The position numbers and the translations under genes were made by a program. Source: Filifactor villosus (GTDB lineage Bacteria; Bacillota; Clostridia; Peptostreptococcales; Filifactoraceae). Taken from it: a DNA stretch of 64,000 nt. The stretch spans positions 1-64,000 of the forward strand of contig NZ_JBHSHL010000033.1 in NCBI RefSeq assembly GCF_042652965.1, given 5' to 3'. The notes under the pieces are model-generated. The model ran no database searches. It was given only the letters and a program-made list of their open reading frames with translations, and was not told the origin of the DNA. Of this stretch, positions 51,219 to 60,387 are shown piece by piece (the first letter of the stretch is position 1; every line of letters begins with the position of its first letter).

Positions 51219-52999
51219 TTCGATGTGATACAAAAAGAAGCCGGGGGATCCAACCCTTTGAAGTACCCGAGAGTTATCGTTATCTCCATGACAGGATTAC
51301 GAAGGAGTTGCCGCCGAGGCGGAACAAGATAGGAGGAAGCTGTGAGGAGATGATAGAAGTGGAGGAGGGAGTGTTCCTGCATACGATTATTCTCTTCCCG
51401 TCCGAAGGCTCTCCTTCGCCTACCGTCCTCATTCGCAATCCTTACGAATACGACATTCCGAGGTTGCTTGCATCGGTAAGTCACTTTGTCTACTTCGGAT
51501 ACAATGTGGTGTTACAAAGTTGTAGAGGAAGCGGAAAGTCCGATGGAAGGTTTGTTCCTTTTATCTACGAAAAAAACGACGGACTTAAGACGATCGAATA
51601 TATTTCCGAGCAACCCTGGCAAAACGGAGAAATCGTCCTCTTCGGCTTCTCTTATCTTTCCTTTTGTCAGTACATCCTTGCGGACTGTCTGCCCGAACAG
51701 GTAAAAACAATGTTTTTGGACAAGCTGGGAGTCAACCGTTATGCACAGATGTATATGAACGGAATGTTTCGACCGGAGTTCTACACGGCATGGATGATAG
51801 CGGTCACGGATATGGACAGGCGACTCGATCGCAGCGGGATGTATCGCAGGGCCTTGGAAATCCTTCCACACAAGCGGGTGGATGAGGAACTGTTCGGCAG
51901 GAAGGTAGGCCATTATCAGGCGGTAATCTCCAATGTCGATAAGAGTTCGGAGTTTTGGCAGGACACTATATGGAACGGTCTGCAACGCATGGCGGGCAAA
52001 CTTTCCGTACCCGTACTGATGTGTGCGGGATGGTTTGATCATCAGATCAAGGGAATGCTTCATTCTTATGAAGGAATGAGAGAAGATGTCAAGAAAAAGA
52101 GTCGCTTTGTTATAGGCCCTTGGGATCACTTGGGAATGGTCCCGGGAGATTATCCTCTTGAGAACGGCATGATCATGGGGAGTATGTCGATCAAGGCGGG
52201 GCTGGAATGGTTTGACTACCAACTCAAGGGAGGGAAAGTCCCCGAAGATTATTTGGGTACCCACCTCTATCGTTGCGGAAGCCATTTGTGGGAACACAGC
52301 CGCGATCTTCCTCGTACCGACACAAAGAAGGTCTTCTATCTTTGTCCCGGCAGGGAGAAGCCTTTCCTGAAAGGGGGAAGGTTGGATCTGCATCTGTCTG
52401 AGGAGGAAGCGAAGGTCAGCTATGTCTATGACCCTTGTGATCCGGTCGAAACTTTGGGCGGGAACAGTATGATGGCATGGATGTTCAAGGGGTTCGAAGG
52501 TGCAAGACACGGTCCGGTACAGCTGCCCTCCTATGAAGAGAGGAGTGATGTTATCAGTTTCTGTTCACAGACTCTGAATCGGGACCTTGAGGTTTCAGGA
52601 AGTGTTCGAGTTCATCTTTTTGCAGCAACCGATGCGGAAGATACGGCATTTACCGCCAAGGTGGTCGAAATCACCGAGGACGGAGCAGCCTATCACGTCT
52701 GTGACGGGATTACGTCCATCCGTTATCGCAATGAAAGCGACAGGGCTCTGGAGTATCGAGCGGGTGAAGTTGTGGAGCTTATCTTGGAGCTTTGGGATAT
52801 TTGTTGGAAGTGGAAGGCGGGATCAAAACTTCGAGTTGACATCAGTTCTTCGAATTTTCCCGCCTATATCAACCATAAGAATACGAAGACTCCTTGGCAT
52901 GAAGAAACACGATGGAGGATCGCAAACCAGCTCCTTTATTTTGGAGGGAAGTATCCGACAAGGGTGGAGCTTCCCATTGTAACAAGAGGGGAGGATTAA
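51209..52999 (+). CDS. CocE/NonD (X-Pro dipeptidyl-peptidase-like) hydrolase
   Basis: This frame of up to 596 residues is an S15-type alpha/beta hydrolase. The nucleophile elbow FGFSYLSF carries the Ser (near residue 151), AGWFDHQIKG the Asp and GPWDHLG the His. The C-terminal jelly-roll of the family follows (~430-590). Relatives cleave X-Pro peptides or esters; the substrate cannot be told. The only start before the conserved region is a TTG at 51209 overlapping degV; an ATG 47 codons later (MIEVEEGVFLHT) would still leave the whole hydrolase core, so the start is unsure. Confidence 0.85.
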   Translation: MGVVRCDTKRSRGIQPFEVPESYRYLHDRITKELPPRRNKIGGSCEEMIEVEEGVFLHTIILFPSEGSPSPTVLIRNPYEYDIPRLLASVSHFVYFGYNVVLQSCRGSGKSDGRFVPFIYEKNDGLKTIEYISEQPWQNGEIVLFGFSYLSFCQYILADCLPEQVKTMFLDKLGVNRYAQMYMNGMFRPEFYTAWMIAVTDMDRRLDRSGMYRRALEILPHKRVDEELFGRKVGHYQAVISNVDKSSEFWQDTIWNGLQRMAGKLSVPVLMCAGWFDHQIKGMLHSYEGMREDVKKKSRFVIGPWDHLGMVPGDYPLENGMIMGSMSIKAGLEWFDYQLKGGKVPEDYLGTHLYRCGSHLWEHSRDLPRTDTKKVFYLCPGREKPFLKGGRLDLHLSEEEAKVSYVYDPCDPVETLGGNSMMAWMFKGFEGARHGPVQLPSYEERSDVISFCSQTLNRDLEVSGSVRVHLFAATDAEDTAFTAKVVEITEDGAAYHVCDGITSIRYRNESDRALEYRAGEVVELILELWDICWKWKAGSKLRVDISSSNFPAYINHKNTKTPWHEETRWRIANQLLYFGGKYPTRVELPIVTRGED

Positions 53000-53019
53000 G
53001 AGGATCATCGCTCATACTG

Positions 53020-53100
53020 TTCATATGACTGGATATTGCAAAACAGGTCGAACACTTTGAAACATATCTCGGTCGCATTGTTTTTCGATTACGGGGACTC
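53020..53100 (-). repeat. Family-B repeat, degenerate
   Basis: It shares GGTCGAACACTTTGAAACATAT with the minus-strand copies at 27080 and 28545 and then decays. Confidence 0.5.
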
Positions 53101-53208
53101 GATCATATTGAGGATTCCAGACAAAAGGCAGTGTGATGCAAGTAAATGAAGATGTAGTATATGATTTGATCGAACGGGTGATCTGATAAGGAAGGGTCTG
53201 TATTCAAA

Positions 53209-53244
53209 AAAAGAGAAGTTCCGAGGGACTTCTCTTTTTTTGAA
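53209..53244 (+). terminator. Terminator after the hydrolase, possibly bidirectional
   Basis: AAAAGAGAAGT (53209-53219) and ACTTCTCTTTT (53228-53238) form an 11-bp stem with an 8-nt loop, with A and T runs on either side. Confidence 0.8.
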
Positions 53245-53264
53245 CCTGAAAGCGATATGCGACT

Positions 53265-53378
53265 TATACTATTTTTCGATAGAAGTGTGGTTATATCCGT
53301 TTTGAAACCGCAAACATTCGTTTTCTCTTTCACGGAGTACAAATCCGTGATATCCATAATTTAAATGACAAATAGTAT
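53265..53378 (-). repeat. Family-A MITE-like repeat, full length (114 bp), inverted
   Basis: The reverse complement reads ATACTATTTGTCATTTAAATT...TTCTATCGAAAAATAGTATA and has the same length and inner motifs as the plus-strand copies. Confidence 0.85.
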
Positions 53379-53414
53379 CAAAGTATTCAACAGATCAATT
53401 CTAATAGAGAATTC

Positions 53415-54230
53415 TTACAAATAGTATTCGGCGGGTCGTCTGGTGCCGGCGTACTGCTCCTCAAGCTCGGTTTTGTGATATAGGTAGTTTTCATCATCAA
53501 AGTATTTTGCACCGACGGGACAGCGTTTTTCGCAGGCACAGCACTTGATGCAGATTCCCGTGACCTGAGATACATCTTCAAAATCGATGGCTCCCATCGG
53601 ACAAACCTTTGCACAGAGCTTGCAGTTGATACACTTTTCGTTGGTCTTGGGCTTGACTTTTCGAATATCGATGGCATTCCCATGTCGATCGCGAGGCTGA
53701 TAGTAAAATCGGATCGGATCTTCTCCGGGAAGTTTTATCGAATGTATCGGCTCGGAAAGACATTTCTTTGCCAGTTTTTCACCGAATTCATCGACGATTT
53801 TCATATCTTCCTCATCGGGTCTTCCGTGAGCCAGGATCTTGGAGAAGGAATGTTCTCCGATGAAGGCTCCTCCACCTACGATCTTCATTCCCGCCTTTTC
53901 GAAAATCTGCCCGAACTCGATCAGAGCATCGTCGTAGTTTCGGTTGCCATAGAGGACAACGGGAACAACGAGGGCTCCCTCACCTTGAACGGTGTCCAAA
54001 AACTTCAGGAGAAGGTTCGGAACCCTTCCTGCTACCACAGGCACCCCTGCGATCACCAGATCGCCTTCTTGGAAGATCGGCATTTCTTTGCGACTTGACG
54101 GAAGTGTAAAGTTAAATTCCGTTACCTTCGGGATATGTAGGTGGTAGGCAACGCAGTGAGAAAGACGTTTGATGACCTTCTGTGTCGTCCCTGTCGCACT
54201 GAAATAAAAAGTACAAACTCGTTTGATCAT
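53415..54230 (-). CDS. EFR1-type flavodoxin-ferredoxin fusion
   Basis: This 271-residue protein has an N-terminal flavodoxin-like domain (VCTFYFSATGTTQKVIKRL at 4-22 for FMN phosphate binding) and a C-terminal 2[4Fe-4S] ferredoxin: CINCKLCAKVCPMGA and CIKCCACEKRCPVGA. It may shuttle electrons between pyridine-nucleotide or ferredoxin pools in an anaerobe. It is transcribed alone, behind GGGGGA. Confidence 0.9.
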   Translation of the reverse strand: MIKRVCTFYFSATGTTQKVIKRLSHCVAYHLHIPKVTEFNFTLPSSRKEMPIFQEGDLVIAGVPVVAGRVPNLLLKFLDTVQGEGALVVPVVLYGNRNYDDALIEFGQIFEKAGMKIVGGGAFIGEHSFSKILAHGRPDEEDMKIVDEFGEKLAKKCLSEPIHSIKLPGEDPIRFYYQPRDRHGNAIDIRKVKPKTNEKCINCKLCAKVCPMGAIDFEDVSQVTGICIKCCACEKRCPVGAKYFDDENYLYHKTELEEQYAGTRRPAEYYL

Positions 54231-54702
54231 AAATAAATCCCCCTTTTATAGAACTAATGAAACTTCCCCCCTCGGGCGAAGAAGCCGATACGAAACATCG
54301 TACAGCGTCGAACTCCTGTTCTTGCGTGAGCTTACAAAATAAAAAAGCTTGTCACGCAAATGTGTTTAAGAATCTCGTCCTTCATAGAAACTTGCTTTTA
54401 TGCGGATGTTTGGAGTATGCGGCATTGTCCGTAGTTTCCCGGCAACTGCTTTCTCACAGACAGGCAAAGAGGTTGTATGGAGATACGCCCTTCTTTGTTA
54501 CTACGGGATATAAATAAGGCAGGTTTGTGAAGGAAGCGTAGTTAAGAGTTTTATCGACATTGTGAGACCGTGGTTATATTGCTCCTTGTATAACGACGTC
54601 TTGATGGAACATCCGGGAGACGACTGCTGTTGATGAAGAAGATGCGCTCTCTTTTGTGAAGGTGTGCCCCCTGTCGTCCTTCTTGTATGAGACCGCGTTT
54701 TC
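54231..54702. other. Gap with a hairpin but no gene
   Basis: TTGCGTGAGCTT (54322-54333) can pair with AAGC...TCACGCAA (54345-54359) with a 3-nt bulge. No T run follows it and no credible coding frame or promoter was seen in the rest. Confidence 0.45.
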
Positions 54703-55203
54703 TTAAAACAGCGTGTGTGATAAAGCCATAATAATAATCCCGGCCGTCATATTTCCAAGGATGATGGCGGGAAGAGAGTATTTGAGCCTTATGTTGAAGA
54801 TGGAAGCCAGGATTGATCCGGTATAGGCCCCTGTCGTCGGCAATGGAACCGCAACGAAGAGGTAGAGACCGAGAAGGGTCGCGGATCGAAGTTTTTTACT
54901 TCGTTTTTGAATGTGATTTTCCAAAAAAGAGGTAAATCCCGGAACATACCCCCCATTTTTCAGGAGGTTCAATACCCTTTGGAAGAAGGCGATCAAAAAA
55001 GGTGCGGGCAGGCTTGAGCCAATCACGGCCAAAGCATATACATGCCAAGGCGGAAGGCCGAGAGCATAACCCAAGGGGATCGCCCCTCGGAGCTCGATCA
55101 GCGGGACCGCTGATAGCAGAAGGACCAGGATTTCCTTTGATAAAAATGTGTTTTTCAAGAGAAACTCCAACATAATTGTTACGCAATGTATTTGCCGATA
55201 CAT
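54703..55203 (-). CDS. Small multidrug-export-type membrane protein (COG2426)
   Basis: This 166-residue protein of the Sm_multidrug_ex family has four to five membrane helices, the PLIELRGAIPLGYALG motif (~36-51) and PLPTTGAYTGS near residue 125. The name of the family is historical and the transported species is not established. The ATG at 55203 follows GAGAAAGGAAA. It stands alone. Confidence 0.8.
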   Translation of the reverse strand: MYRQIHCVTIMLEFLLKNTFLSKEILVLLLSAVPLIELRGAIPLGYALGLPPWHVYALAVIGSSLPAPFLIAFFQRVLNLLKNGGYVPGFTSFLENHIQKRSKKLRSATLLGLYLFVAVPLPTTGAYTGSILASIFNIRLKYSLPAIILGNMTAGIIIMALSHTLF

Positions 55204-55574
55204 TTTCCTTTCTCAGAGATTTTGTTGCAAGGGAGAAACGCTGAAGCGGATAGAGACTTCCTAACGGGCGTGTCTGTCCTCGACATTGCAAAAATGCTTC
55301 TTACATTTTAACGATGGAGATAAAACGAAGTTTCATTTTCTCTATTTTACCACAAAGAAGGGTAAATTTAAATAAAGTGTTTTAGTGGAAAAACTGTAAT
55401 GTCGCTGTAATTGATTTTTGGAGAAATATCACATAGACTGGATACAATGGGCAAAAGAAAATCTTTGCCGATGCAACAGAGAAAGACCTGTCGTCTATTC
55501 ACGGCGGAGAAAGCGGTATGTCAGAGCACCGCTCAATAGTCTTGCATCAGAATATACGAAGGAGGAAGATAAAT
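55204..55574. other. Gap before the phosphodiester-glycosidase-family gene
   Basis: AT-rich stretch (~55320-55440) followed by a possible -10 box TACAAT at about 55442. No reading frame or repeat was convincingly seen. Confidence 0.4.
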
Positions 55575-57536
55575 ATGAAGAGGAAAGCGTTTGTGGGCTT
55601 TCTGGCAGGGGTGATTCTCTCGATGACCGCTCTCAAGAGCTCTTATGCAATCATCCATCAGGACAGCTACGAGATCTCGCTGGGACAGGGGATGCAACTC
55701 AAAAAGATAAGTCAGGTCTACGAGTCGGGGGTTCAAAACATCAATCTTGTGACCGTTGACCTCAATAATCCCAATGTGAAGCTGGATCTGATCTTCAACC
55801 CGAATGAGATTTCGAAGAGGGCGAAGCTCAGCGATATGCTCAAGAGCGAGCCTAATGTGGTCGCTGCTGTAAATGCGGACTTTTTTTCGATGGCAAATCC
55901 GAGTTTTTCAATCGGCACAATGGTCAAGGATGGAAAGCAGATCTCAACGCCGCACTATCAACCCAATCAATTTGCAACGGTTCTCGTGGACGATGCACAG
56001 AAGGCGAGCATTGAGTATATCAAGTCGGGAGTGACCATTTACAATATCAATAAGGGAATGACCACCGTCGCCAACTCGATCAACAAACCCAACGGAGTGA
56101 CCAAGGGAGTGATCATCTACACCGCGGAATATCGTTCGACGACTTTCGGGGTCAAACCGACCAGACCCAACTTGGTTGAGGTCATCGTTCAAAACGGAGT
56201 GGTTACGGATGTTCGGGTCGCACAGCCTGCAACCGTGATTCCGTCCGATGGTTATGCCATCATCTCCGATCCCGCATCGGGAAGAGATTTGGCACAGAGA
56301 TTCAGTGTGGGTGACAACGTCAGCCTTCAAACCGAAATTACCAAGAATTTTCCCAACACCCGAATGGCGGTGGGCGGGGGAAGCCTCCTGATCAAGGACG
56401 GAAAACCGACCTCCATTACCAAGACGGTCAGTGGAAAGAGTCAGCGTTCCGCCTTGGCGACCACCCATGACAACAAGGTAATTTTTATGACCGTGGACGG
56501 AAGAGGAATGGGCGGTGCGATCGGTATGAGTGAAAAGGATGTGCAGAGTTTTCTGATGGCTCAAAACGTCAAAGAAGCCATTGTTTTTGACGGAGGGGGG
56601 TCCACCGAGATGATCGTCGATTCCAAGGTGGAAAACAGGATAAACTCGGAGCGTCCGATCATCAATGCCGTTGCGGCCAAGAATATCGCACAGAAGGGAA
56701 GTCCTTCCAGAATAGAGATTACACCTCTGCGTTCCATCCTTGTTCAAGGGCAGAAGATTCCTCTGTCGGTAAAGGTCTTTGATTCAAACGACAACCTCCT
56801 GTCGGGCAAGGGTGTCAGTGTCAGTGCGGGTTCTCTCGGAGGCAGCTTTGACGGCAAGAACTACACCTTTGCAAACGGAGGTCAGGGGACTCTCGTAGCG
56901 AGTTACGGTGGGGCAAGCGGGAGTTTGGATGTCGAAGTGGTAGGAAGAAACGACACCGATCCGAAGCATCGAAGCACATTAACTTCCACAAGCTTTGCCG
57001 TTGCGACCGACACTTCGGCGGGAAGCGACGATGTGATGATTCGTGCAATGGCGGAGAAACTGGAGAAGGAACTCAAGCAGGTTCCCAATGTCATCCTACT
57101 TGGCAACTCGGGAAAAGAAGTGGGAGCGGGAAATGCCGTATCACTGTCCAAAGCAAATTTAAAAACGGTGGGAAGTACGGGTTTTCTTCTGCTTGACACA
57201 TCGGGAGACAGTTTGAAATATCAATGGGATGCCTTGCGAAATGCAGCATCTTCCAACCTTAACAACCTCGTTATTATGACAAACTCCAAAATCAATTTGT
57301 CAGGTAAGTCTTTGGAGGTATTCCAAAAGATTGTACATGAGGCTGCTAAGACAAAGAACATTTATATTGTCGAAAAAAGAGGAAGTAACAGTTCCTATCA
57401 GGAAGGTTCTATAAGCAGGATCTCCGTTCGTGACATCAAAAATCTCTCCGACGGGAGTCTTTCGGATATCAAGTATTTGGCGTTTCAGGAAGATAACGGA
57501 GTCTTGTATTACAGCTTCAAAAGTTTGGCAAATTAG
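55575..57536 (+). CDS. Secreted phosphodiester-glycosidase (NAGPA) family protein
   Basis: The start is at the ATG at 55575 behind GAAGGAGGAAG (653 residues). It has a clear signal peptide (MKRKAFVGFLAGVILSMTAL...SYA). Residues ~75-375 match the NAGPA/YdcF-like phosphodiester glycosidase domain: VAAVNADFFSMANPSFSIGT, RMAVGGGSLLIKDGK, RSALATTHDNKVIFMTVDGR and FDGGGSTEMIVD. An Ig-like repeat region (~385-465) and a unique C-terminus follow. The enzyme class frees sugars from phosphodiester caps; an exported role on wall or host glycans is inferred. Confidence 0.88.
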   Translation: MKRKAFVGFLAGVILSMTALKSSYAIIHQDSYEISLGQGMQLKKISQVYESGVQNINLVTVDLNNPNVKLDLIFNPNEISKRAKLSDMLKSEPNVVAAVNADFFSMANPSFSIGTMVKDGKQISTPHYQPNQFATVLVDDAQKASIEYIKSGVTIYNINKGMTTVANSINKPNGVTKGVIIYTAEYRSTTFGVKPTRPNLVEVIVQNGVVTDVRVAQPATVIPSDGYAIISDPASGRDLAQRFSVGDNVSLQTEITKNFPNTRMAVGGGSLLIKDGKPTSITKTVSGKSQRSALATTHDNKVIFMTVDGRGMGGAIGMSEKDVQSFLMAQNVKEAIVFDGGGSTEMIVDSKVENRINSERPIINAVAAKNIAQKGSPSRIEITPLRSILVQGQKIPLSVKVFDSNDNLLSGKGVSVSAGSLGGSFDGKNYTFANGGQGTLVASYGGASGSLDVEVVGRNDTDPKHRSTLTSTSFAVATDTSAGSDDVMIRAMAEKLEKELKQVPNVILLGNSGKEVGAGNAVSLSKANLKTVGSTGFLLLDTSGDSLKYQWDALRNAASSNLNNLVIMTNSKINLSGKSLEVFQKIVHEAAKTKNIYIVEKRGSNSSYQEGSISRISVRDIKNLSDGSLSDIKYLAFQEDNGVLYYSFKSLAN

Positions 57537-57622
57537 GGGTTTGAAATTCCGGGTATCCAGAACAGCTCATTACTGAGAAACAAGTTATGACGGTATGCCT
57601 CAAAGAGTTCAACCGGTCCTTT
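57537..57622 (+). repeat. Family-B repeat, degenerate
   Basis: TTTGAAATTCCGGGTATCCAGAA and CAAAGAGTTCAACCGGTCC align with family-B copies. It lies between the glycosidase gene and the lipoprotein gene. Confidence 0.55.
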
Positions 57623-57688
57623 TTAATAGATAACAGTGTTAATCAAACGCCGCACAGAGGGAAAACTTCTGATTTGGAGGAATATGAT

Positions 57689-58351
57689 ATGAAAAGATAT
57701 ATTGTGTTGACTTTGTTGCTCATATTCGTATCAACATTAGACGGATGTGTAAATATAAAAAGTAGTGATAAAACGGTAGCCGGTAGCGCAGAGATATCAA
57801 ATACAGAACAGGTAACAGAACAAACTCAGCAACAATCTATCAGTGATGATGAAACAGTCAGATATAACGGGAAAGAATACTTGAAATCAGAACTGTCACA
57901 GCAAACGTTAGAATGGTTGGAGCTACCGGAAGAAAAAAGAATGCTGTCTTCGTATTTCCCGCCGGAATTTATGGTATTTGAAGACACATGGGGAATTGAT
58001 TTTATGGCTAAAGATATAACGCCGACAAACTTGACGCTTGTATGTACACAATCCGGTGGAGAACCAACAGGTGAATTACAAACAGACAGTTGGTTCATAT
58101 TGGAAAACTGGACACAAGAAAATGGGTGGAAAGAAGTACAGCATATTCAAGGAAATCATGATTTAGCGTGGGAAGATATAGCATACCGTATTCCGATGAA
58201 TGATACTATAAGCTGGCAAATTAACTGGGAATATATTTACGAAAAACTTCATGTAGGCAAATATAGGATAGGTAAAGAAGTCATGGATTTCAGGAAAGTA
58301 GATGATTTTGATAAGGTAGTCTATTATGCGGAATTCGAAATTACGAAATAG
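57689..58351 (+). CDS. Lipoprotein with immunoglobulin-like domain
   Basis: The start is at the ATG at 57689 behind TTGGAGGAA (220 residues). The signal ends in LDGC, so it is a lipoprotein. A Gln/Thr-rich linker follows and residues ~90-220 resemble an exported Ig-like domain seen in Clostridia (WFILENWTQENGWKEV, then NWEYIYEKLHVGKYRIGKEV). It is clearly more AT-rich than its neighbours, which suggests horizontal acquisition. The function is unknown. Confidence 0.65.
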   Translation: MKRYIVLTLLLIFVSTLDGCVNIKSSDKTVAGSAEISNTEQVTEQTQQQSISDDETVRYNGKEYLKSELSQQTLEWLELPEEKRMLSSYFPPEFMVFEDTWGIDFMAKDITPTNLTLVCTQSGGEPTGELQTDSWFILENWTQENGWKEVQHIQGNHDLAWEDIAYRIPMNDTISWQINWEYIYEKLHVGKYRIGKEVMDFRKVDDFDKVVYYAEFEITK

Positions 58352-58460
58352 AACTACACAGTAAGAAGAACTTCCCCGGTTTATAGGGATAGATAAATTC
58401 CAATTATGCGGTATCTCCTTAACAATGAGCCTGTTTTTGGCAAATAAGAGATGAAAATCA

Positions 58461-58489
58461 TTGACAAATGAGATTAAACTCGATACAAT
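58461..58489 (+). promoter_or_regulatory. SigA promoter of metK
   Basis: TTGACA (58461-58466) and TACAAT (58484-58489) are 17 bp apart, upstream of the SAM riboswitch. Confidence 0.8.
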
Positions 58490-58519
58490 AAGACTATGAA
58501 AAAGTAAATAATTTCTTGA

Positions 58520-58675
58520 TGGCCTTATCAAGAGTGGCGGAGGGACTGGCCCTAAGATGCCCGGCAACCAGCTTAATGTATGGTGCTAAATCCTGCAAAA
58601 TCAGTATTTTGGCAGATGAGGTGAATGTTATATGACAGTTAAGGCCTCTTTTGTTTCGACGAAAGGGGCCTTCGT
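58520..58675 (+). promoter_or_regulatory. SAM-I (S-box) riboswitch controlling metK
   Basis: The aptamer runs from CTTATCAAGAG (58525-58535) through GGCGGAGGGACTGGCCC, GATGCCCGGCAACC and GGTGCTAAATCCTGC to GATGAG (58615-58620), which closes P1. An expression platform follows: AAGGCCTCTTT (58641-58651) pairs with AAAGGGGCCTT (58662-58672). TAAGGCC (58640-58646) can instead pair with GGCCTTA (58522-58528) in the P1 5' strand, giving an antiterminator when SAM is scarce. The U run after the stem is poor. Confidence 0.93.
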
Positions 58676-58811
58676 TATAGAAGGCTCTATGAGTTGTTCG
58701 GAGGAAACAAAAGCCTAGTGTTTTCGAAGGCGATCATGGGAAGAAGGCACTTTTTCAGAGCGAAGGTAGTAAGAATAAACGATATCAGTAAAGTGACAGG
58801 AGGATATATCT

Positions 58812-59990
58812 ATGAAAAAGTTTTTTACATCGGAATCCGTTACGGAAGGACATCCCGATAAAATCTGTGACCAGATCTCGGATGCCATCCTCGATGCGAT
58901 GTTGGAGCAGGACCCGCAATCCAGGGTCGCTTGCGAAACAGCGGTTACAACAGGTCTTGTTATGGTTATAGGAGAGATTTCAACCGAGGCCTATGTCGAT
59001 TTTCAAAAAACAGTGAGGGAGACGATACGCGAAATCGGTTACGATAGGGCAAAGTATGGTTTTGACTGCGACACCTGTGCCGTAATCAACGCGATCGACG
59101 AGCAAAGTGCGGATATAGCTCTCGGGGTGGATAAGTCCAAGGAGAGCAAGGAAGGAAGTGTCAGCGATCTTCAGTTGGGGGCGGGCGACCAGGGAATGAT
59201 GTTCGGTTTTGCCTGTGACGAAACCCCTGAACTTATGCCTCTGCCGATTTCTTTGGCACATAAGTTGGCGATGAGACTGACCGAGGTTCGCAAAAACGGA
59301 ACCCTTCCATATCTCAGACCGGATGGAAAGACTCAGGTAACGGTTGAATACTCGGATGACAAGCCGGTACGTATCGATACGGTTCTGATTTCTTCCCAGC
59401 ATTCGGAGGCGGTCGACATGGAGCAGATGAAGCTCGATCTCAAGAAGCATGTGATCGATGAGGTGCTCAAGGGGGAGTGGATCGATGAGAACACCAAGTA
59501 CCTTGTCAATCCGACAGGTCGTTTTGTCATCGGAGGACCTCATGGAGATTCGGGTGTCACCGGACGAAAGATTATTGTAGATACCTATGGAGGATATGCG
59601 AGACACGGAGGAGGAGCTTTTTCGGGTAAGGATCCGACAAAGGTCGATCGATCGGCTTCCTATGCTGCAAGATGGGTAGCAAAAAACATTGTGGCTGCCG
59701 GACTTGCAAAAAAATGCGAGATTCAACTTGCTTATGCAATCGGAGTGGCGGAACCCGTATCCATCCTGGTTGAGACCTTCGGAACGGAAACGGTCGCAGT
59801 TGAAAAATTGGAGGAGGCTGTAAGAAGGGTCTTTGATCTCAGACCCAAGGCGATCATTGAGCAGCTTGATCTTCGCAAGCCTATCTTTAAAAAGACGGCC
59901 GCTTACGGTCATTTCGGCAGAGAAGATCAGGGCTTCCGTTGGGAAGAGACCGATAAGGTGGAGGAATTAAAAAAAGCGGTTCAATCATGA
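58812..59990 (+). CDS. metK: S-adenosylmethionine synthetase
   Basis: This 392-residue enzyme makes S-adenosylmethionine from methionine and ATP. GHPDKICDQISDAILDA at the start, GAGDQGMMFGFAC in the middle and GGYARHGGGAFSGKDPTKVDRS near 265 are the family's binding loops, and the length is standard. It is regulated by the SAM-I riboswitch directly upstream. AGGAGG precedes the ATG. Confidence 0.97.
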   Translation: MKKFFTSESVTEGHPDKICDQISDAILDAMLEQDPQSRVACETAVTTGLVMVIGEISTEAYVDFQKTVRETIREIGYDRAKYGFDCDTCAVINAIDEQSADIALGVDKSKESKEGSVSDLQLGAGDQGMMFGFACDETPELMPLPISLAHKLAMRLTEVRKNGTLPYLRPDGKTQVTVEYSDDKPVRIDTVLISSQHSEAVDMEQMKLDLKKHVIDEVLKGEWIDENTKYLVNPTGRFVIGGPHGDSGVTGRKIIVDTYGGYARHGGGAFSGKDPTKVDRSASYAARWVAKNIVAAGLAKKCEIQLAYAIGVAEPVSILVETFGTETVAVEKLEEAVRRVFDLRPKAIIEQLDLRKPIFKKTAAYGHFGREDQGFRWEETDKVEELKKAVQS

Positions 59991-60082
59991 GTCCATACAC
60001 CTATCCGTTTGAAGCTTATATCAATAACTTGTGATTTCTCAAGCGTTGATAAAGGGCAATTCTACCCGATACCGGTGTAGTG

Positions 60083-60195
60083 ATACTACTATTCTTTTGA
60101 ATAGTGGATATAAACAATCTGTGACCCATAGGAGACAACATAGTTTTTCGTCATCGAAAAATAGATGTATCCACACTTCTATTGAAAAATAGTAT
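60083..60195 (+). repeat. Family-A MITE-like repeat, full length (113 bp)
   Basis: It starts ATACTACTATTCTTTTGAA and ends TTCTATTGAAAAATAGTAT. It lies between metK and the adhesin gene on the other strand. Confidence 0.9.
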
Positions 60196-60310
60196 GACAT
60201 ATCGGTAGATTCCTTTACTCGACAGCTTCATTATAATGCAAAAGGGTCCTCTATCGAAGAATAGAATAAACGGGTAATAGTATAAAAAGACGCTCATACA
60301 GGCATCCATA

Positions 60311-60362
60311 AAAAAAGATATACACAGTCTTGCTTTATAAGACCGCGTATATCTTTTTTATA
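60311..60362. terminator. Bidirectional terminator between metK and the adhesin gene
   Basis: AAAAGATATAC...GTCTT and AAGAC...GTATATCTTTT pair with two mismatches, with A and T runs on both sides. Confidence 0.75.
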
Positions 60363-60387
60363 TGCTTATGAGTTGTATGACCTGTAA

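Noticed and set aside
51209..51352. Reliance on the long N-terminus of the hydrolase as certain
   Set aside because: The only early start is a TTG inside degV without a clear ribosome site, and the conserved domain begins later. I report the long form but not as certain.
54257..54517. 86-codon plus-strand frame
   Set aside because: No ribosome site, no domain, and its composition is not gene-like. Treated as intergenic.
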